Positions 1 to 11,929 of a stretch of 64,000 nt of DNA are shown piece after piece (the stretch's first letter is position 1; the number at the start of each line of letters is the position of its first letter). Source of the stretch: Acanthochlamys bracteata. Its lineage: Eukaryota; Streptophyta; Magnoliopsida; Pandanales; Velloziaceae. The notes beneath the pieces were generated by a model that was not told the origin of the DNA, searched no databases, and saw nothing but the letters and a program-made list of their open reading frames with translations. The position numbers were made by a program, and so were the translations under genes. The stretch covers positions 5,111,155 through 5,175,154 of the forward strand of contig CM034137.1 of NCBI GenBank assembly GCA_019914995.1. The letters are read 5' to 3'.

Positions 1-1480
1 GTTGATGGTATATTTACATTTCTACAGTTCTGGTGGCTCATTGAGGGTTGGTTCTCATATCTCATTGGTTGTTTACCAAATGTCTTATTTGATGTTCGTA
101 CAAATCCAACACCTTCCCTTCGGTAGACACTACGTTGAGCCCCTAACATTACATTTAGCATGTCGTTTTTCCTTTTACAAATCTAGCTAGGGATTTTTTG
201 CAAGTCATTATCCTTGGCCAGCAGGTTTGTACATTATCCTTCAGGGTCTTATTTTTTTGGTGTACCTTCTTATTTTCTTCTTGCAGTAGCATCTCCTTTT
301 TGAACATAGTGTTGTAGTCATCCATGAACTTCCTGAAGTTTGGAACATGTGGATTCTATCTACTTCTCGGCTCAAGGCTTCATTCAGTTCTCAAGTTCTG
401 TAATCTTTTTTATCAAATCTATATTGGTTGAGTAACTTGTAGTAGCTGTATAACTAGTGAGCTTACCAGCCTCACATTCATCTAACTTGGCATGAAATTT
501 TTTCTTTAACTGGGTCAAACGGTTGTTTCCATTGTGCAGTGCACATATTTAGTAGTCATATATGGTCATAATCAGCATGCATGTGCTGCGTCCTTGATGG
601 CTTTAGCCTTATCTTCCAGGACAATTTTTAGTGTAAGCAATTTCATAATCAGACATTCATTTTCTTTCTTGAAATTACGTACACACTTTCATAGTTTTAT
701 AGTTTTAGCATCTAAGTATTTTGCATATAACTCACCGAATACATCTTGAAGTTCCTCATTAGAGTCATCATATTCAATGTAGCTTACCTCATTTGATTTA
801 TCATGATCATCCAATATCTTAGGTTGACTTCTTTATTTTTGTCCGGCTTAGTTTGGCTGTCCTCTGATGAGCTTTCATCCCATCACTTCAGGCAGCCATT
901 GCTCTCTTTCTTCTCATGTCCTTGATTCTGTATTTCTTTAGTAGAGGACACTCATTTCTAAAATGTGCAGGTTTGTTTATTGTAAGCAGTTGTGTTGTCT
1001 TGCTTGTCTTCTCTCCTCTATTGTTCCGTATCCTTTTCTTTTTCTAAACTTGTTTTTTCTAAGAAAACTCTTGAATGTTTTAGTTAGCAATGTAATATCT
1101 ATATCTTCATCAGAAGAGTGATCACTTACCTACTGATCATTTATATTCAATGCGCTTTTGTCTTTCTATTTGAAAGACAATTTCTTGGTCACTAGCTTAC
1201 CAATCAGCACATCTAGAGTAATTTGCAGAAAGGTTGCATATTCTATTGCATCCAGTTTTGATCTGAAGGTTGGCAGCACGGCTATTAGTATTTTTCATTT
1301 GAGTTCTTCAGTTCTAAAGTCCTTTTTAAATTCTAGTGTATATTTGAGTTATGGTCTCACCTAGTTCACCTTGAAGTTTTCCTACTCATGCACAGTAAGT
1401 TCATCCTAGTGTTTTTGACTTGAGCTGTTTCATCATGTGTTACTTCAAATTGATTCTATATTTCTCTATTTGTATGGCAA
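1..1480 (-). pseudogene. Ty1-copia gag remnant, truncated by the window edge
   Basis: Read on the minus strand, this stretch gives broken but recognisable Gag of the long coiled-coil kind found in Tork/Sirevirus-like copia elements. Near 1,400 it has an EVTHDETAQVK-like segment followed by TRMNLL with stops between. A highly acidic segment lies near 1,100 (DEDIDI), a charged helical stretch runs from about 800 to 400 (for example EELQDVFGELYAKYLDA), and near 130 there is an NDMLNVMLGAQRSVY segment like the 'ML-x-x-QR' region before the Gag C-terminus. Frameshifts and several stops make it non-functional. The protease and pol would lie left of base 1. The right end is abrupt at about 1,480, where a MITE-like repeat begins. 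Confidence 0.7.
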
Positions 1481-1481
1481 A

Positions 1482-2291
1482 GTAGGAATGGCTATATATG
1501 ACCCAACCCAAAAATGCAACCTGAAACTGACCCATTTAGTTAGGGTTAGAAAATTTGACCCATTTAAATATATGGATTGAGTTAGGGTTGAACGAATTTG
1601 ACTAGGTTATTAAATTAGTCAACCGGATTAATTCAAAATTGACCCACCAACCCAAATTGCCACCTCTTTAAGGAACAACTCTTGATTTTTCCTTACGGTA
1701 TAATAAAATATGGCAATAAAGATAAAAATAATTTATAATTATTAAATTACATTGTATTTATAATTACTCATTTATTTTTATATCTTAGTAAAATAGTGTA
1801 AGATCAGAATTACAATATATCGAAAGTATTACTATGTAGGCGTTTTTTAAATAACAAATTCGTATAATGATGTTTACCAAAATTTTGTTAGATGGCTATA
1901 TGTATCAAAATTTTTATCGAAATTATTAGCATGTATCTATAATCATAAAATTTTCAGCTGTGACCACATATTTTCAAAAATAAGAATAAATTTTTTTTGG
2001 ATATTTGAAGGACCGATGAAGATACTAAGCAATGCATATTTTGATGAGCATTGACTATATCTCATCACTAAGAATATCTGCACTTTCATTCCAATAGATT
2101 TTATAATTTTGCTGAAGTTTAAAAGTGTAGAATTAAAAAATGAAAAAATTATAATTACTAAATGGGTTGGATATGATTGACAATTATGACCCGTATAAAT
2201 TCATAGTTTGGGTGATAGTAGAATAAATTTGATCTGGTTATTAAATGGATCGACCCGAAACCGACTCACCAACCCAAATTGCCACTCCTAC
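1482..2291. mobile_element. MITE-like repeat with short inverted ends
   Basis: The outer 11 bases on the left (GTAGGAATGGC) are matched in inverted orientation on the right (GCCACTCCTAC). The interior is AT-rich and non-coding. Near-identical segments ending in CACCAACCCAAATTGCCAC occur at about 1,643 and 2,264 as direct repeats. The TAGGnnTGGC terminus resembles hAT-type non-autonomous elements. I could not see a convincing 8-bp target duplication, so the exact ends are uncertain. Confidence 0.4.
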
Positions 2292-2655
2292 CACTACTTC
2301 AAACAGTTACATATGATTAGAGATGTTGAGTTTAACTCCAGCATACTTTCTGTTTTCTTCACAACTTCATGATTACAATCTGCTTATTTGTAATTATATA
2401 CACTCAGTGCTATGTTCTTCCTCCTCCACAAATAAGTATGGTACAACATTAGGACAAATTGAGGCATTCTTTAGGTTTGTAATTTCCTGCTCGGATTATC
2501 CATACTTAACATCACCTCAAATCTCCTTAACGGACTATTGTTGTTTGTTTGTTGTCAGTTTGGGAGCCAATAAACTCCTTTTAATTAAATTAAGGATAGT
2601 CTGAGAACCTGCTGGCCCTACTACATGTTTTCCTTGTGGAAGAGACAAGGCTCTG
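2292..2655. other. Unassigned AT-rich sequence
   Basis: There is one short open frame (2,323-2,604, plus) with no recognisable family and no start context worth noting. No repeat ends or RNA gene are visible. Confidence 0.3.
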
Positions 2656-2890
2656 AGGGATAGACGATGATGAAAACGGTAGTGATGGCCACACCACCTG
2701 CAAATACAAGTCCCGTGTAGAAGGTGATAATTATGAGTGAAAAGTGAAATTCAACCCCGCCACCAAGGAAGGTAATTGTGGATGCAATCTTTTTGAGTTT
2801 TTGGGAATCCCTTTTGGAACCTTATCAAGATTTTGAGAGTCGTGATCTAGAGATTTTTGATCAATTTATCTTGAAATATTAGCAGAAAGA
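2656..2890 (+). pseudogene. FAR1-type MULE transposase fragment (SWIM-finger region)
   Basis: The plus-strand frame from about 2,744 reads VKFNPATKEGNCGCNLFEFL. It matches the SWIM zinc-finger segment of the transposase at 45,660-45,480 almost residue for residue. The CxC half of the CxC...CxH finger is kept, but the second Cys is Phe (IPFG instead of IPCG), and the frame then breaks. The upstream bases encode a DDENGSDGHTT segment that parallels the acidic lead-in of the same transposase. This is an isolated scrap, far from the main MULE nest at 35-55 kb and in the opposite orientation to element A's gene. Confidence 0.7.
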
Positions 2891-3014
2891 CTTATCCAAC
2901 AATTTTTAGCAGGCAGACAACGCTTATGTCCATGCACAATTCGCAAATCATTGTCATACATTTTACCAGGTAGGTAGGCGCCGTGTAGACTTTTCCAATA
3001 ATTGGTATGAGTGC
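2891..3014 (+). mobile_element. 3' part of a copia LTR with degenerate primer site
   Basis: The sequence ending GCGCCGTGTAGACTTTTCC looks like an LTR end. It is followed at 3,003-3,014 by TGGTATGAGTGC, two mismatches from TGGTATCAGAGC, the complement of the initiator tRNA-Met 3' end. Similar LTR sequence (CGCACAATTTGCAAATCATT) recurs at about 9,055, where the 3' LTR of the following element would be expected. The LTR's upstream part is missing, because the MULE scrap abuts it. Confidence 0.5.
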
Positions 3015-4749
3015 GTGCTTCCAATTTAAATATTTAACCACCTTGAGGTAAAGGATTTACATATCTAATATTGTTCCTGTAGCAATTGTTGAATCGACCA
3101 CCCCTCTTCGGTGGAGAAAACTATGGATACTGGAAGACGAAAACGACAATCTTCATTTGAGCTCAAGACTTGCTTTGGAAGATTGTGCATGATGGACCCA
3201 TCACATCTACGAAAGCTATACCCAAGCTAGAAGCTGAGTCCACTGATAATGACATCAGGTCCATTCTCCTTAGCTTGTACTAATGAGGATGAAAACTCAT
3301 GAAAGAAAGCTAGATGGAGTCTGACAAAATCCAAGGAAGTAACCTTTCCCTAATGGCTGATCATGAAGATTCCAATGAGGTAATTACTCTACCGAGTATG
3401 ATGACTCTAATATGGAATTAGAAAAGGTTTTGGATGACAAATTGTATGTAACCTTTACAAAATGTAAAATATGTAGATGCTCAGGCTGAACCTTAAGATT
3501 GTGTACATGCAAAACAATGAAAGTATGCATGAGTAACCTTGCAAGTAAATGAATGTCTGAACAAAGAAGTACAACACCTTAAAAATTACTCTAGAAGATA
3601 ACAGATGCTATTATAGACACCTTGCATGCTAGTTATGATTATATGAATGCCCACGTGTATTCACTATGTGCCGAAAACTGAATCTGCAACAATCAAATGA
3701 GAAACTACATACAAAGTCAAGTATGTAGCTAGTAAGATCACTAGTGGGAGTACACATTGCAAGTTGTTCCTCAAATAAAATCTTGACTAGAAAAATCAGT
3801 AAGCTTGAAGAGTTGAACAAAGCATATAGTTAAGAAGTGGAAATCACCGATCCCAAATTCAGGCCCTTTCTGGATGACTATAATGATCTGACTGGAAAGA
3901 TGAATAAACTGTATGATTAGAACTCAATGCTGTTGAATAAGAATGAGACCTTACGGAGCAATGTATAGAATCTAACAATTAAAAGCAGTGACTTTAATGC
4001 ATCTCTGGCCAAATTTGTAATAGGTAAGAAAGGCTGGATGCAATACTACCGGCACAACGAGATGCGTTTGGAAGAGAAGGTATTAGATTCCTACCAACAT
4101 TAACTGCAAGCAAGCCATCAAGTAAGCAACCAATTAGAGCTATACAAAATATAAGTACTACCTCATCCTGCGAGTAGTAATTTAAAAATGTATTTAACAG
4201 TAAGCTCGCAGCTGATGAGTGTTATTCCTCAATTCCATTCATTAAATGTTTTCATTGTGGTAGGAGTAACCATAACATAAATTCATACTGGTATAAAATA
4301 ACACTAATAAATAAAATCATTTGGATTTCAAAGAAAGTCGTAGTAGCACTAACCTTTTACAAAGCAATTTTGATACCTAAACATTAAAATTCCTTTTAGA
4401 CGGAGAAGAAGGAGGAAGCACTCAAAAAAGAGTCTATGGTAGGACAGCGGCTGCCTTAAGCACATGATTGGGAATGAAATATGTTTAACACACCTGTACA
4501 AACACTATGGTAGAAACGTAATCCTTGTAGATGATAGCAAATTCAAGGTAATAGGTATTGGCAAAATTGGTATTCCTTCATCTCTTAGCATTGAAAATGT
4601 CTTAACCGTCAAAGGTTTAAAAGACAATCTCCTAAGCATAAGCCAACTATGTGAGAATGGTTTTGAAAGCAAATTTTAGTAGTCATTCCTACTCCATTGT
4701 CAACATGGAATCTGCACACGAGATGCTGAATGCAAAAAGGGAAGGTAAC

Positions 4750-5271
4750 CAAGGTTATTAAAATCTCAATTTAGATCTTAAAATCCTACGACTTCACGAT
4801 TTACTTCACCAAAACAATACCGATTTCAAGTAAAATCCTTTTTGAGTAAAATCCCACTCGGTTCCCGATTTATATCTTAAATCGGTAAGATCCGGATCTT
4901 TCTATGATTTTATACGATTTTACTTTTGAATTTTTTTTGTAATTTTTGAAGGAGTTTTTTGTAAATTTTTAGGGAGTCTTTTATAAAATTTAAGAAGGTT
5001 TTCTGGGAAAGAATAATTTTGAGGAATTTTTTATAAAATATAGAGTGGCTTTTTAAAAAAATTTAAAAGAATTAAAAAAATTTTAAATGTACTACTTTAT
5101 TTTTAAAAAAAATATTAGAACAATTTTATCAAAGATCCTTAATAGGATTACAAAAATTGTTTATAAAATTTATCGGTATCTAAAATCTTACGAACTTATT
5201 TTAAAATTTCGATTTTGTGATTCTAGTCAAACGAAATGATCCTACCTAAAATTCTGATTTTGACAACCTTG
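4750..5271. mobile_element. hAT-like MITE inside copia pol
   Basis: The left end is CAAGGTTATTAAAATC and the right end is GATTTTGACAACCTTG, whose complement is CAAGGTTGTCAAAATC. That gives 16-bp terminal inverted repeats with two mismatches. The flanking 8-mers are AAGGTAAC (4,742-4,749) and AAGGTATG (5,272-5,279), a decayed 8-bp target duplication as expected for hAT insertion. The interior is non-coding, rich in AAAATC/GATTTT motifs. The copia frame resumes immediately to its right, which supports insertion. Confidence 0.75.
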
Positions 5272-7282
5272 AAGGTATGGTATATGTGTTGGTAATGATG
5301 AACTTTCTAACCATAAAGTTTGTTTAGTTGCTAGCCAGCAAGAAAGCAGTTAATTATGGCATAGAAGGCTTGAACACTGCATCATTAGAACTTCTCCAAA
5401 CTTTCGAAACAAAATCTAATAAAGCATCTGTTTGAAGCAAAGTATATTATAAAAAGTCTATATGATGCATGCATGAATGGGTACGCCGCAAATGGGGTGC
5501 TCATTCAAACCCAAACAGGTAGGTACCATTGCAATTATTACATATGAATTTATTTGGTCTCTCATAGGTTGCAAGTCTACCAGGTAAGTACTACTGTTTC
5601 GTCATAATTGATGAGACTACTCTCTTTTTGGTTGGGTATTATTTGTTGTATACAAAACCAATGCTTTAAAGTGCTTGCAAAACTTTTTCTAAAAGCACAA
5701 AATGAGTTGATTTCAAAATCATAGTCTTACAAAGTGATCATGGAAAAGGTTTCAAGAATTTTGTGATGCAAATGGTCTAACGCATAATTTCTTAGCTACT
5801 ACTCAATATAATGTTGTTGTTGAAAGGAAAACTATGGTGTTTGAGGAAATGGTGAGAACCATGTTGTTTGAGCAAATTTTCCCTTAGCACTTTTGAGCGG
5901 AAGCCGCACCTCATGCCATTTAAATAACTGTGCTTTCATAAGGCCCATCCTAAAAAATAATCCCTACAAGCTTCTGAAAGATAGAAAGCCTAAACTTGCA
6001 TATTTTAAAAAACCTTTGTATGCAAATAGTTTGTACTTACCAATAGTAATAGTAATCTTGCAAAATTTGATGCTAAGAGTGATAAGAGTATTTTTAATAT
6101 TCCTCTAACTCCAAGACATACGTATATTTAGTATGAGAACTATGGTTGTAGAACCAATTTATAACTAATAGTGGCCAAGGAAGGAACAATACCATCCAAT
6201 CGAGAAATAGCCGGCTTCTATTGAGCAATATGACCAAACTGAAAACGATGGAATAGCTTCTAGATCATTTAAACACAGATCCAGTAATCCCTAGGTAATG
6301 CAAATGAAGATATAATATGAGATCTTAATTTAAGAGTAATTTCATGAAATATTTTCCATTTGTGTCAAATGTTGAATTTAAGTATGCTTGCGATACTCTT
6401 CAAGATGACTCTTGCAATTCTATACAAGAGGATTAAGTCAATTTGAATGCAACAATGTTTGCCATTTAGTCAAGAAACTAACCAATAAATCCATCATAGG
6501 AATCACATGGAGGATACAAACTGGATGAAAATGGTAAATATCATAAGAAAGAAAATTAGGTTGGTGTCCAAAAGAATACAACTAGGAAGAAGGCGTTGAT
6601 TTTGATAAAACCTATATCCTTGTTGCATGCTTGAAGCCATTTGATATAGAGTTTTCAAGCTATTTCAAATGTATGTAAAAATGCTTTTTTAAATGGTTTT
6701 ATAGAAGAGAAAGTTTATGTTGAATAGTCCCCTAATTTTGAACATGTTGATTTTTCAGACATGACTTTAAATTAAACAAGACACTCTATGGCTTCAAACA
6801 AAGCTCTTAGAGCTGGTTCTCTAAGTTAGTGCAAAAAATTTTCAAAGTTAATACCGCAAGAATTTGAAATGAGCCTCAAGAAGGATTTAACTACTTTGTT
6901 GTATTGCAATAAGATAACTGAAAATCGGCATCTTCATCAACCAAAACAAGTACTTCAAAGAGCTGATGAAAAAATATAAAATGAAAGGTAGTAAGGGAAT
7001 GAATAAGCACACCTATGTTCACTTCTAGCAAGATTGACAAAGATGAGACCAATAAATCGGTTGTTTAAAAGCATAAAGAGGTAATTCTATCCCTTTTATA
7101 TTCGATAGCTAGTAGGCCCGACATTCAATTTAGCATATGCTAGATACCAAAGTGATACTAAAGAATCCCATTTGTTTTATCTTAAAATAATTGTTAGATA
7201 CTTAGATGAACCAAGAAATTGGGTTTATTTTATCCAAATATGTGATTTTGCTTATGCTGACATTGGTCAATGTAAGCTCGTC

Positions 7283-7926
7283 AGAAAAAGCACAAGTGCT
7301 TCTTGTCGATTTCTAGGAGGAGCTTAATCTGATGGTTATCACAAAACAATCTTCAATGGCAGTATCAACTATAGAGGCAGAGTACGTAGCCGCTAAAGAT
7401 GCTGTACCCAAGTTATATGGATAAAACAATAATTACTAGACCTAGCCTGTAGTTTGAAAAAAATGCATATTTTTTGTGATAACACGAGCGATTAAGCAAA
7501 CTTAAATTCCAATTTAGCATGACGAACAAACCATTGATTTGCAACATCACATTAGAGAATATATTGAATGCAATGATATGGTTTTGAATTTTACTGAATT
7601 TTATAGAAAGAACACAAGTGCTTCTTGTCAATTTCTAGGAGGAGCTTGATCTAATGGTTTTCACAAAACAATCTTCGATGGCAGTATCCATTGCAGAGGC
7701 AGAGTACGTAGCCATTAAAGATGTTGTACCCAAGTTCTATGGATCAAACAATAATTACTAGACCTTGGCTGTAGTTTGAAAAATATGCATATTTTCTGTG
7801 ACAACACTAGAGCGATTAAGCAAGCTAGAAGTCCAATTTAGCATTACTAACAAACCATTGATTTACAGCATCACATTAGAGAATATATTGAATGCAATCA
7901 TAATGTTTTGATTTTCATTGATCCAA
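7283..7926. repeat. Tandem duplication of about 322 bp in copia RNase H
   Basis: The unit 7,283-7,604 is repeated at 7,605-7,926. Both begin AGAAA-AA/GAACACAAGTGC and both contain the RNase H AEAEYVA coding segment, the CTGTACCCAAGTT segment and the ACAAACCATTGATTT segment. The copies differ at scattered positions, so the duplication is not recent. Confidence 0.85.
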
Positions 7927-7929
7927 AAT

Positions 7930-9340
7930 CATTTTACAAAACTAGTTGCATTTGATCAGTATCTAAAAATTTGTCATGAGTTGGGTTTGCGTTTTGTGTA
8001 AACTTTTTTTTTCTGCTCTCTATTATGCTGTCTGTTTTTAGTTGTACTTTAGAGCCAATAGTTAGCAGCTAAATAACCAACTGTTATTTTTAAACGGTGC
8101 ATTAGTTTTAAATGTAGCTATATGCTCTAGGTAGCTGTGCGCGTTTTTGTCGTAAAGGAAACTCTATTGCTGGATCACATCAAGACAGCCCTTTTCCTTA
8201 GATCTTGGAGAGAAATAGTGGAGTGAAATTTTAGCTATATGCTCTAGGTAGCTGTGCCCTTGCATTGCTTTTAATCATTACAAATTTGATCAAACCAAGC
8301 AACTTTGCTATATATTACAGTGGAGAGAAATAGTAAAAGACAACACATAGATCACTTAACCGAGTTATTAGCTTGCTGCTCGAGAAGGAGAGCCTCAACC
8401 GAAAGCCTATATCGAGCCATTGTCGTTTATCTTTTATTTGTTAACAATAGTGATTCAATATCATAACATAGATCACTTGAGCTAAACCTGGTGACATACT
8501 TAACGTTGAGAGGAGGTTATATGAGATACTTCCAAGTTCTCCGATTGAGCTAGCCTAGTTGGGGTAGGTCATTGAGAAGGCAAGGAAGTTGCAGTCAAAG
8601 AGACTTTGTGAAGTTTAGAAATCTGTCATGAGTTGTTACCCTTACGAGGAAGCTCGGGTTTAGGCGAAGGTATTTTTCAAAATATCAAGTATGGGTAATG
8701 TAGCGTTGCTTTAACATTAGTGGATTTCACTAGTGGTATTAAGTGCGTGGATGTAGGTGTCTATACGTGTGACATATTGATTGTGAATGAGAAAATTATT
8801 AGATTAGTAACATATTGATTTTGTTTGTAAGAGTGATTCTATTGTTTTTATGGTGTTCTTGCTGAGATTATAGATTTCACAATATATTGGGAATCATCAT
8901 GTATACGTACTGAAATACGAATTGTTTGATATTAAGCATAAGAAACCAATAGTAATAAGCGACAATTTTATTACTGTCAAAGTATTACCACCTTGCGAAT
9001 TACATTGCATGTCCCCCTCGTACAACGATTACGCCCCATATAGCGCTGGTATCCACGCACAATTTGCAAATCATTGTCGTACATTTTGCATGCGGTAGGA
9101 TTCTAACAGCTGTTATGAGGATGCTTATATCTTTGCAAATCATTACCCATATCATTGTCATAAATGGAGGCGGAATGTTTTTGGTACATTTATCAACCAA
9201 GAAAAAGGACCCTGTGAATTACCATATATGTTAACACATATTATCTTCGCAAATTGTGCAAGGATACCAATGCTACGGAGGCAAGCGGAAGGTCAAAGGA
9301 TGAGTTAGGATCTCAGTGGATATGGGGTGGTGGTATCCAC
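7930..9340 (+). mobile_element. Probable 3' LTR region of the copia element (decayed)
   Basis: No coding potential is seen. After the RNase H end comes a CTGCTCTCTATTATGCTGTC segment like a copia LTR start region. At 9,035-9,110 there is the GCGCTGGTATCCACGCACAATTTGCAAATCATTGTCGTACATTTT-type block also found in the 5' LTR stub at 2,900-2,960. GCTATATGCTCTAGGTAGCTGTGC occurs twice, at about 8,116 and 8,233. The LTR ends could not be fixed. Confidence 0.4.
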
Positions 9341-9600
9341 CTATGGCCATAGACTTGTGTTAGAGAGTTAGCCTTGCCAGGTAGTGTCTGTATTGGAGGC
9401 TCAGCCTTGCCGGTTCTGTCTGAGTTAGAGGTGGAGTAGATAGTTAGAATCGCCGGGATCCGTCTGTGTTGGAGGCAGAGCCTCGTCGAAATACAATGCA
9501 GGTTAGAGGCGAGTAGGTAGTTAGCGTTGTGGAGATCCATCTACATTGGAGTCGCAACCACGCTAGGATCTATCTATGTTGGTGGTAGATTTTATGGTTA
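9340..9600. repeat. Minisatellite, about 55-60 bp unit
   Basis: Diverged units contain the core GTTGGAGGC(A/T)(C/G)AGCC(T)TGCC followed by a CCG(T)CTGTGTTAGAG-like segment and AGTTAG. They recur at about 9,350, 9,395, 9,450, 9,505 and 9,560. The array is GC-rich relative to its surroundings. Confidence 0.6.
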
Positions 9601-10735
9601 GTTATCCTGACTCCCCGACATATGTAAACATATTATGTATGTATGGAATGTGTATTCGAATATTATCATATTACCATGAATGTCCTATTATACAATAGCA
9701 TTTCAAAGAGATGGGTTATGCATATAAAATGTTCTTGATTATACCTTTATGCATGCATATGCATATATTGATTGAAGTGACGCACGTTGGAGAAGCATTC
9801 TCACTTTCGATCATCGGTGATATATGATTATGAATATGAAGCACCAAAGAGACACACAAAAGAATGTTTGCTAGTGTGGATATTAAAAGACATGGATGCA
9901 TAGCTAATAGACTTGTTCATGCATTTGTTCATATGTATGACTTGTTCATACATGTGTTCATATCTATCTATCATGAGGTCATAATTTGTTGATGACTGGA
10001 AAAGGAAGTCATATATATAATTGGCATACATGGGATGTATGTGGGATATGTGAATAGCATATGGTTGAATACTTTAGATACACATATGTAGACATTATAA
10101 TGATTAAGCATATAATATGTGTATAATGTAATGACTTTATAGAAGAAATGGTTGCATTATAATGGTATCCGTACTTACTGAGGACTGAGAATAAACGTTG
10201 GACTTAGTAAGGCCATATCTGATTTATCGTTGCATCTATTTCATTTAGAGGTATAGTGACATAATCATAGGATAATGCGTTAGAATCATAATTGTTGCAT
10301 TCTAATTTTAACCTCATTGAGACTGGGCTCAACCTTTTCTTTCTTTGACCTCTCTCAGATAACGTTAGGGTTGAGATGGAGTTTAGTGGATTGCGCTAAC
10401 AAGGATCGGAGTGACGCGATGTCGTCTGTAGGTCTCGTAGATTTTATTATTTTAGTAGGTGGCACTATAACTTCGAGGGATTTGTATGTCTTTAACATTA
10501 TATTATATTGAGGTTTGGATTGCACTCAATATAATCGGCTATGGATAGCCGCGTTGTAATAATTTTGCTTATTGTCGTCTTGAGGTTTTGCGGTGGGTGG
10601 ATATAATGTAAGACTTTCCAAACGAAGTATAGTTCTACTTGAATCACATCTTCTCAACTAAGGAAAGAATCCAAAACTAACCAAAAGATTAAGAATTCCA
10701 AATAGGAACTAAATGCGAATTTTGGCATGTTACCC
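9601..10735. other. Unassigned intergenic sequence
   Basis: I see only short open frames and ATG/CAT-rich sequence (9,700-10,030), with no recognisable protein, terminal repeat or RNA. It is probably decayed transposon sequence, but nothing specific supports that. Confidence 0.3.
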
Positions 10736-11053
10736 ACGTAACTTATTTGCAGTCTAGTTACCTTTTGAATGGTGACTTAGTTATTTTTGACGCCAGGCTT
10801 GGCCCCTGGTTGTGCACCAGGGTCTCTGTCATGGCTGCTAGTCCGATAAGGACCTGCAACTAGAGTATGACCTGCAATCTGTCGGTGCCGGTTACCTGCT
10901 CCAATGAAGTTCACCTCTGGTGGCAGGATCCGACAGTCCTGCACCTATGCCAACTTCTTGAGGAGATAAATTGTGAAGAAACATAACATTCCCTTCCCCT
11001 TGGAGAACCGGCTCATCCTCAAGACGTGGAAGGGGAATGACTAGCGCTTATAC
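10736..11053 (-). pseudogene. Retrotransposon leader/gag fragment with primer site
   Basis: On the minus strand, a degenerate primer site lies at 11,042-11,053 (TGGTATAAGCGC compared with TGGTATCAGAGC). It is followed downstream by an open segment beginning PRLEDEPVLQGEGNVM and continuing to about 10,800 with stops. The layout (primer site, then a short leader into a Gag-like frame) is that of an LTR retrotransposon 5' end. The family is not certain. Confidence 0.45.
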
Positions 11054-11084
11054 CAATTGTTGGATAATGATGAATTATTTAACA

Positions 11085-11335
11085 TACTTGTAACCATATC
11101 CATACAGTACAATTATGCCTTTCTGCTACACCATTCTGTTGTAGTGTACCTAGCGTTTTGTATCAAGCAGATATGCCACGTCTTTCAAGAAATTTAGCAA
11201 ATGGACCTTGACATGTCCTATTTCATCATCTTTCTATAATATTCACCAACTCTATCAGATTTGATAAGTTTCACCTTTCTGTCTAACTATGTTTCAACTT
11301 GAGTAATCAATACTGAACATCAAACATAATTGGAG
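11085..11335 (-). pseudogene. Ty1-copia integrase fragment
   Basis: The minus strand shows a KLIKSDRVGEYY segment (the integrase KSDRGGEY motif with its catalytic Asp). It then shows the FLERRGI-like and QNGVAERRN-like segments, split between frames, and an MDMVT segment (family consensus 'MDMVRSM'). About 80 residues of the core remain with several stops. It is bounded on both sides by LTR/primer-site-like sequence. Confidence 0.7.
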
Positions 11336-11433
11336 TATGACAAGCGATTATACCAATAGTTGGATAAGTCTACACAGCGCCTACCTGCCTGATAAGCAAG
11401 CGGAATGTACATATATTTTTCGAAAAGATACAA

Positions 11434-11515
11434 GCGCTGGTAGGCAGGAGAGAGTTAGAATCTTAGCATTGGTAGGCAGGAGAGAGTTAGAATCTCAGCA
11501 TTGGTAGGCAGGAGG
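11434..11515. repeat. 32-bp tandem repeat, about 2.6 copies
   Basis: Units start at 11,434, 11,466 and 11,498 and read GC(G/A)(C/T)TGGTAGGCAGGAG(AG)AGTTAGAATCT. The first two are almost identical and the third is truncated. Confidence 0.85.
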
Positions 11516-11613
11516 AATTTCGGGGACGTGATAGAATGGTTGATAATATCTACTAAAAATATAATGATGGGGACGATTTTATTACAGTAATTAACAACTC
11601 ATACAATGACTAC

Positions 11614-11625
11614 GCTCTGATACCA
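11614..11625 (-). other. Exact retrotransposon primer-binding site, isolated
   Basis: The plus strand reads GCTCTGATACCA, whose complement TGGTATCAGAGC matches the initiator tRNA-Met 3' end exactly. No clear LTR could be recognised next to it. Confidence 0.5.
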
Positions 11626-11929
11626 AAAGAGGAGGGGGAGACTATAGAAACAAAAATGATATAAAAGTTATCGTTATAATTTTTAGTATTATATGAATTA
11701 GGAGAAGATGTTGAATAAGCAAAGCTAGAATGAGCTAACAGACGTAAAGTGATTAAGAAAGTTGAATTGTGAGGTAGAACTAAAATCATATAGGTTGGTT
11801 GCTTCTTACTTGGTAACTTTCCGTCTCATTTCCTTAAGCTTTAATAAGTTCACAGTTTAGGATTATTAGTTATAAGAATTAAAGGATTAGACAGAAGTTA
11901 TGTAGGAACTAAGGTCTTACTTTATGTTT
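11626..11929. other. Unassigned spacer
   Basis: About 300 bases of AT-rich sequence with no open frame. It separates retrotransposon debris from the pararetrovirus locus. Confidence 0.3.

Larger units (their letters stand above)
3090..7930 (+). pseudogene. Ty1-copia gag-pol, heavily decayed
   Basis: Modules appear in copia order. Gag starts near 3,095 (LNRPPLFGGENYGYW). A zinc knuckle sits at about 4,247 (CFHCGRSNHNINSYW, last Cys changed to Tyr). The protease region is near 4,445 (DSGC-like, then KHMIGNE) and 4,464-4,679. Integrase starts near 5,350 (LWHRRLEH) and continues at 5,760-5,880 (CDANGLTHNF, EEMVRTMLFEQ). Reverse transcriptase traces lie at 6,690-6,830 (FKLNKTLYGFKQSS), and RNase H at 7,360-7,420 (AVSTIEAEYVAAKDAV). 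Many stops and frameshifts interrupt it. A MITE sits in it at 4,750-5,271, and the RNase H end is tandemly duplicated. It cannot encode a working polyprotein. Confidence 0.85.
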
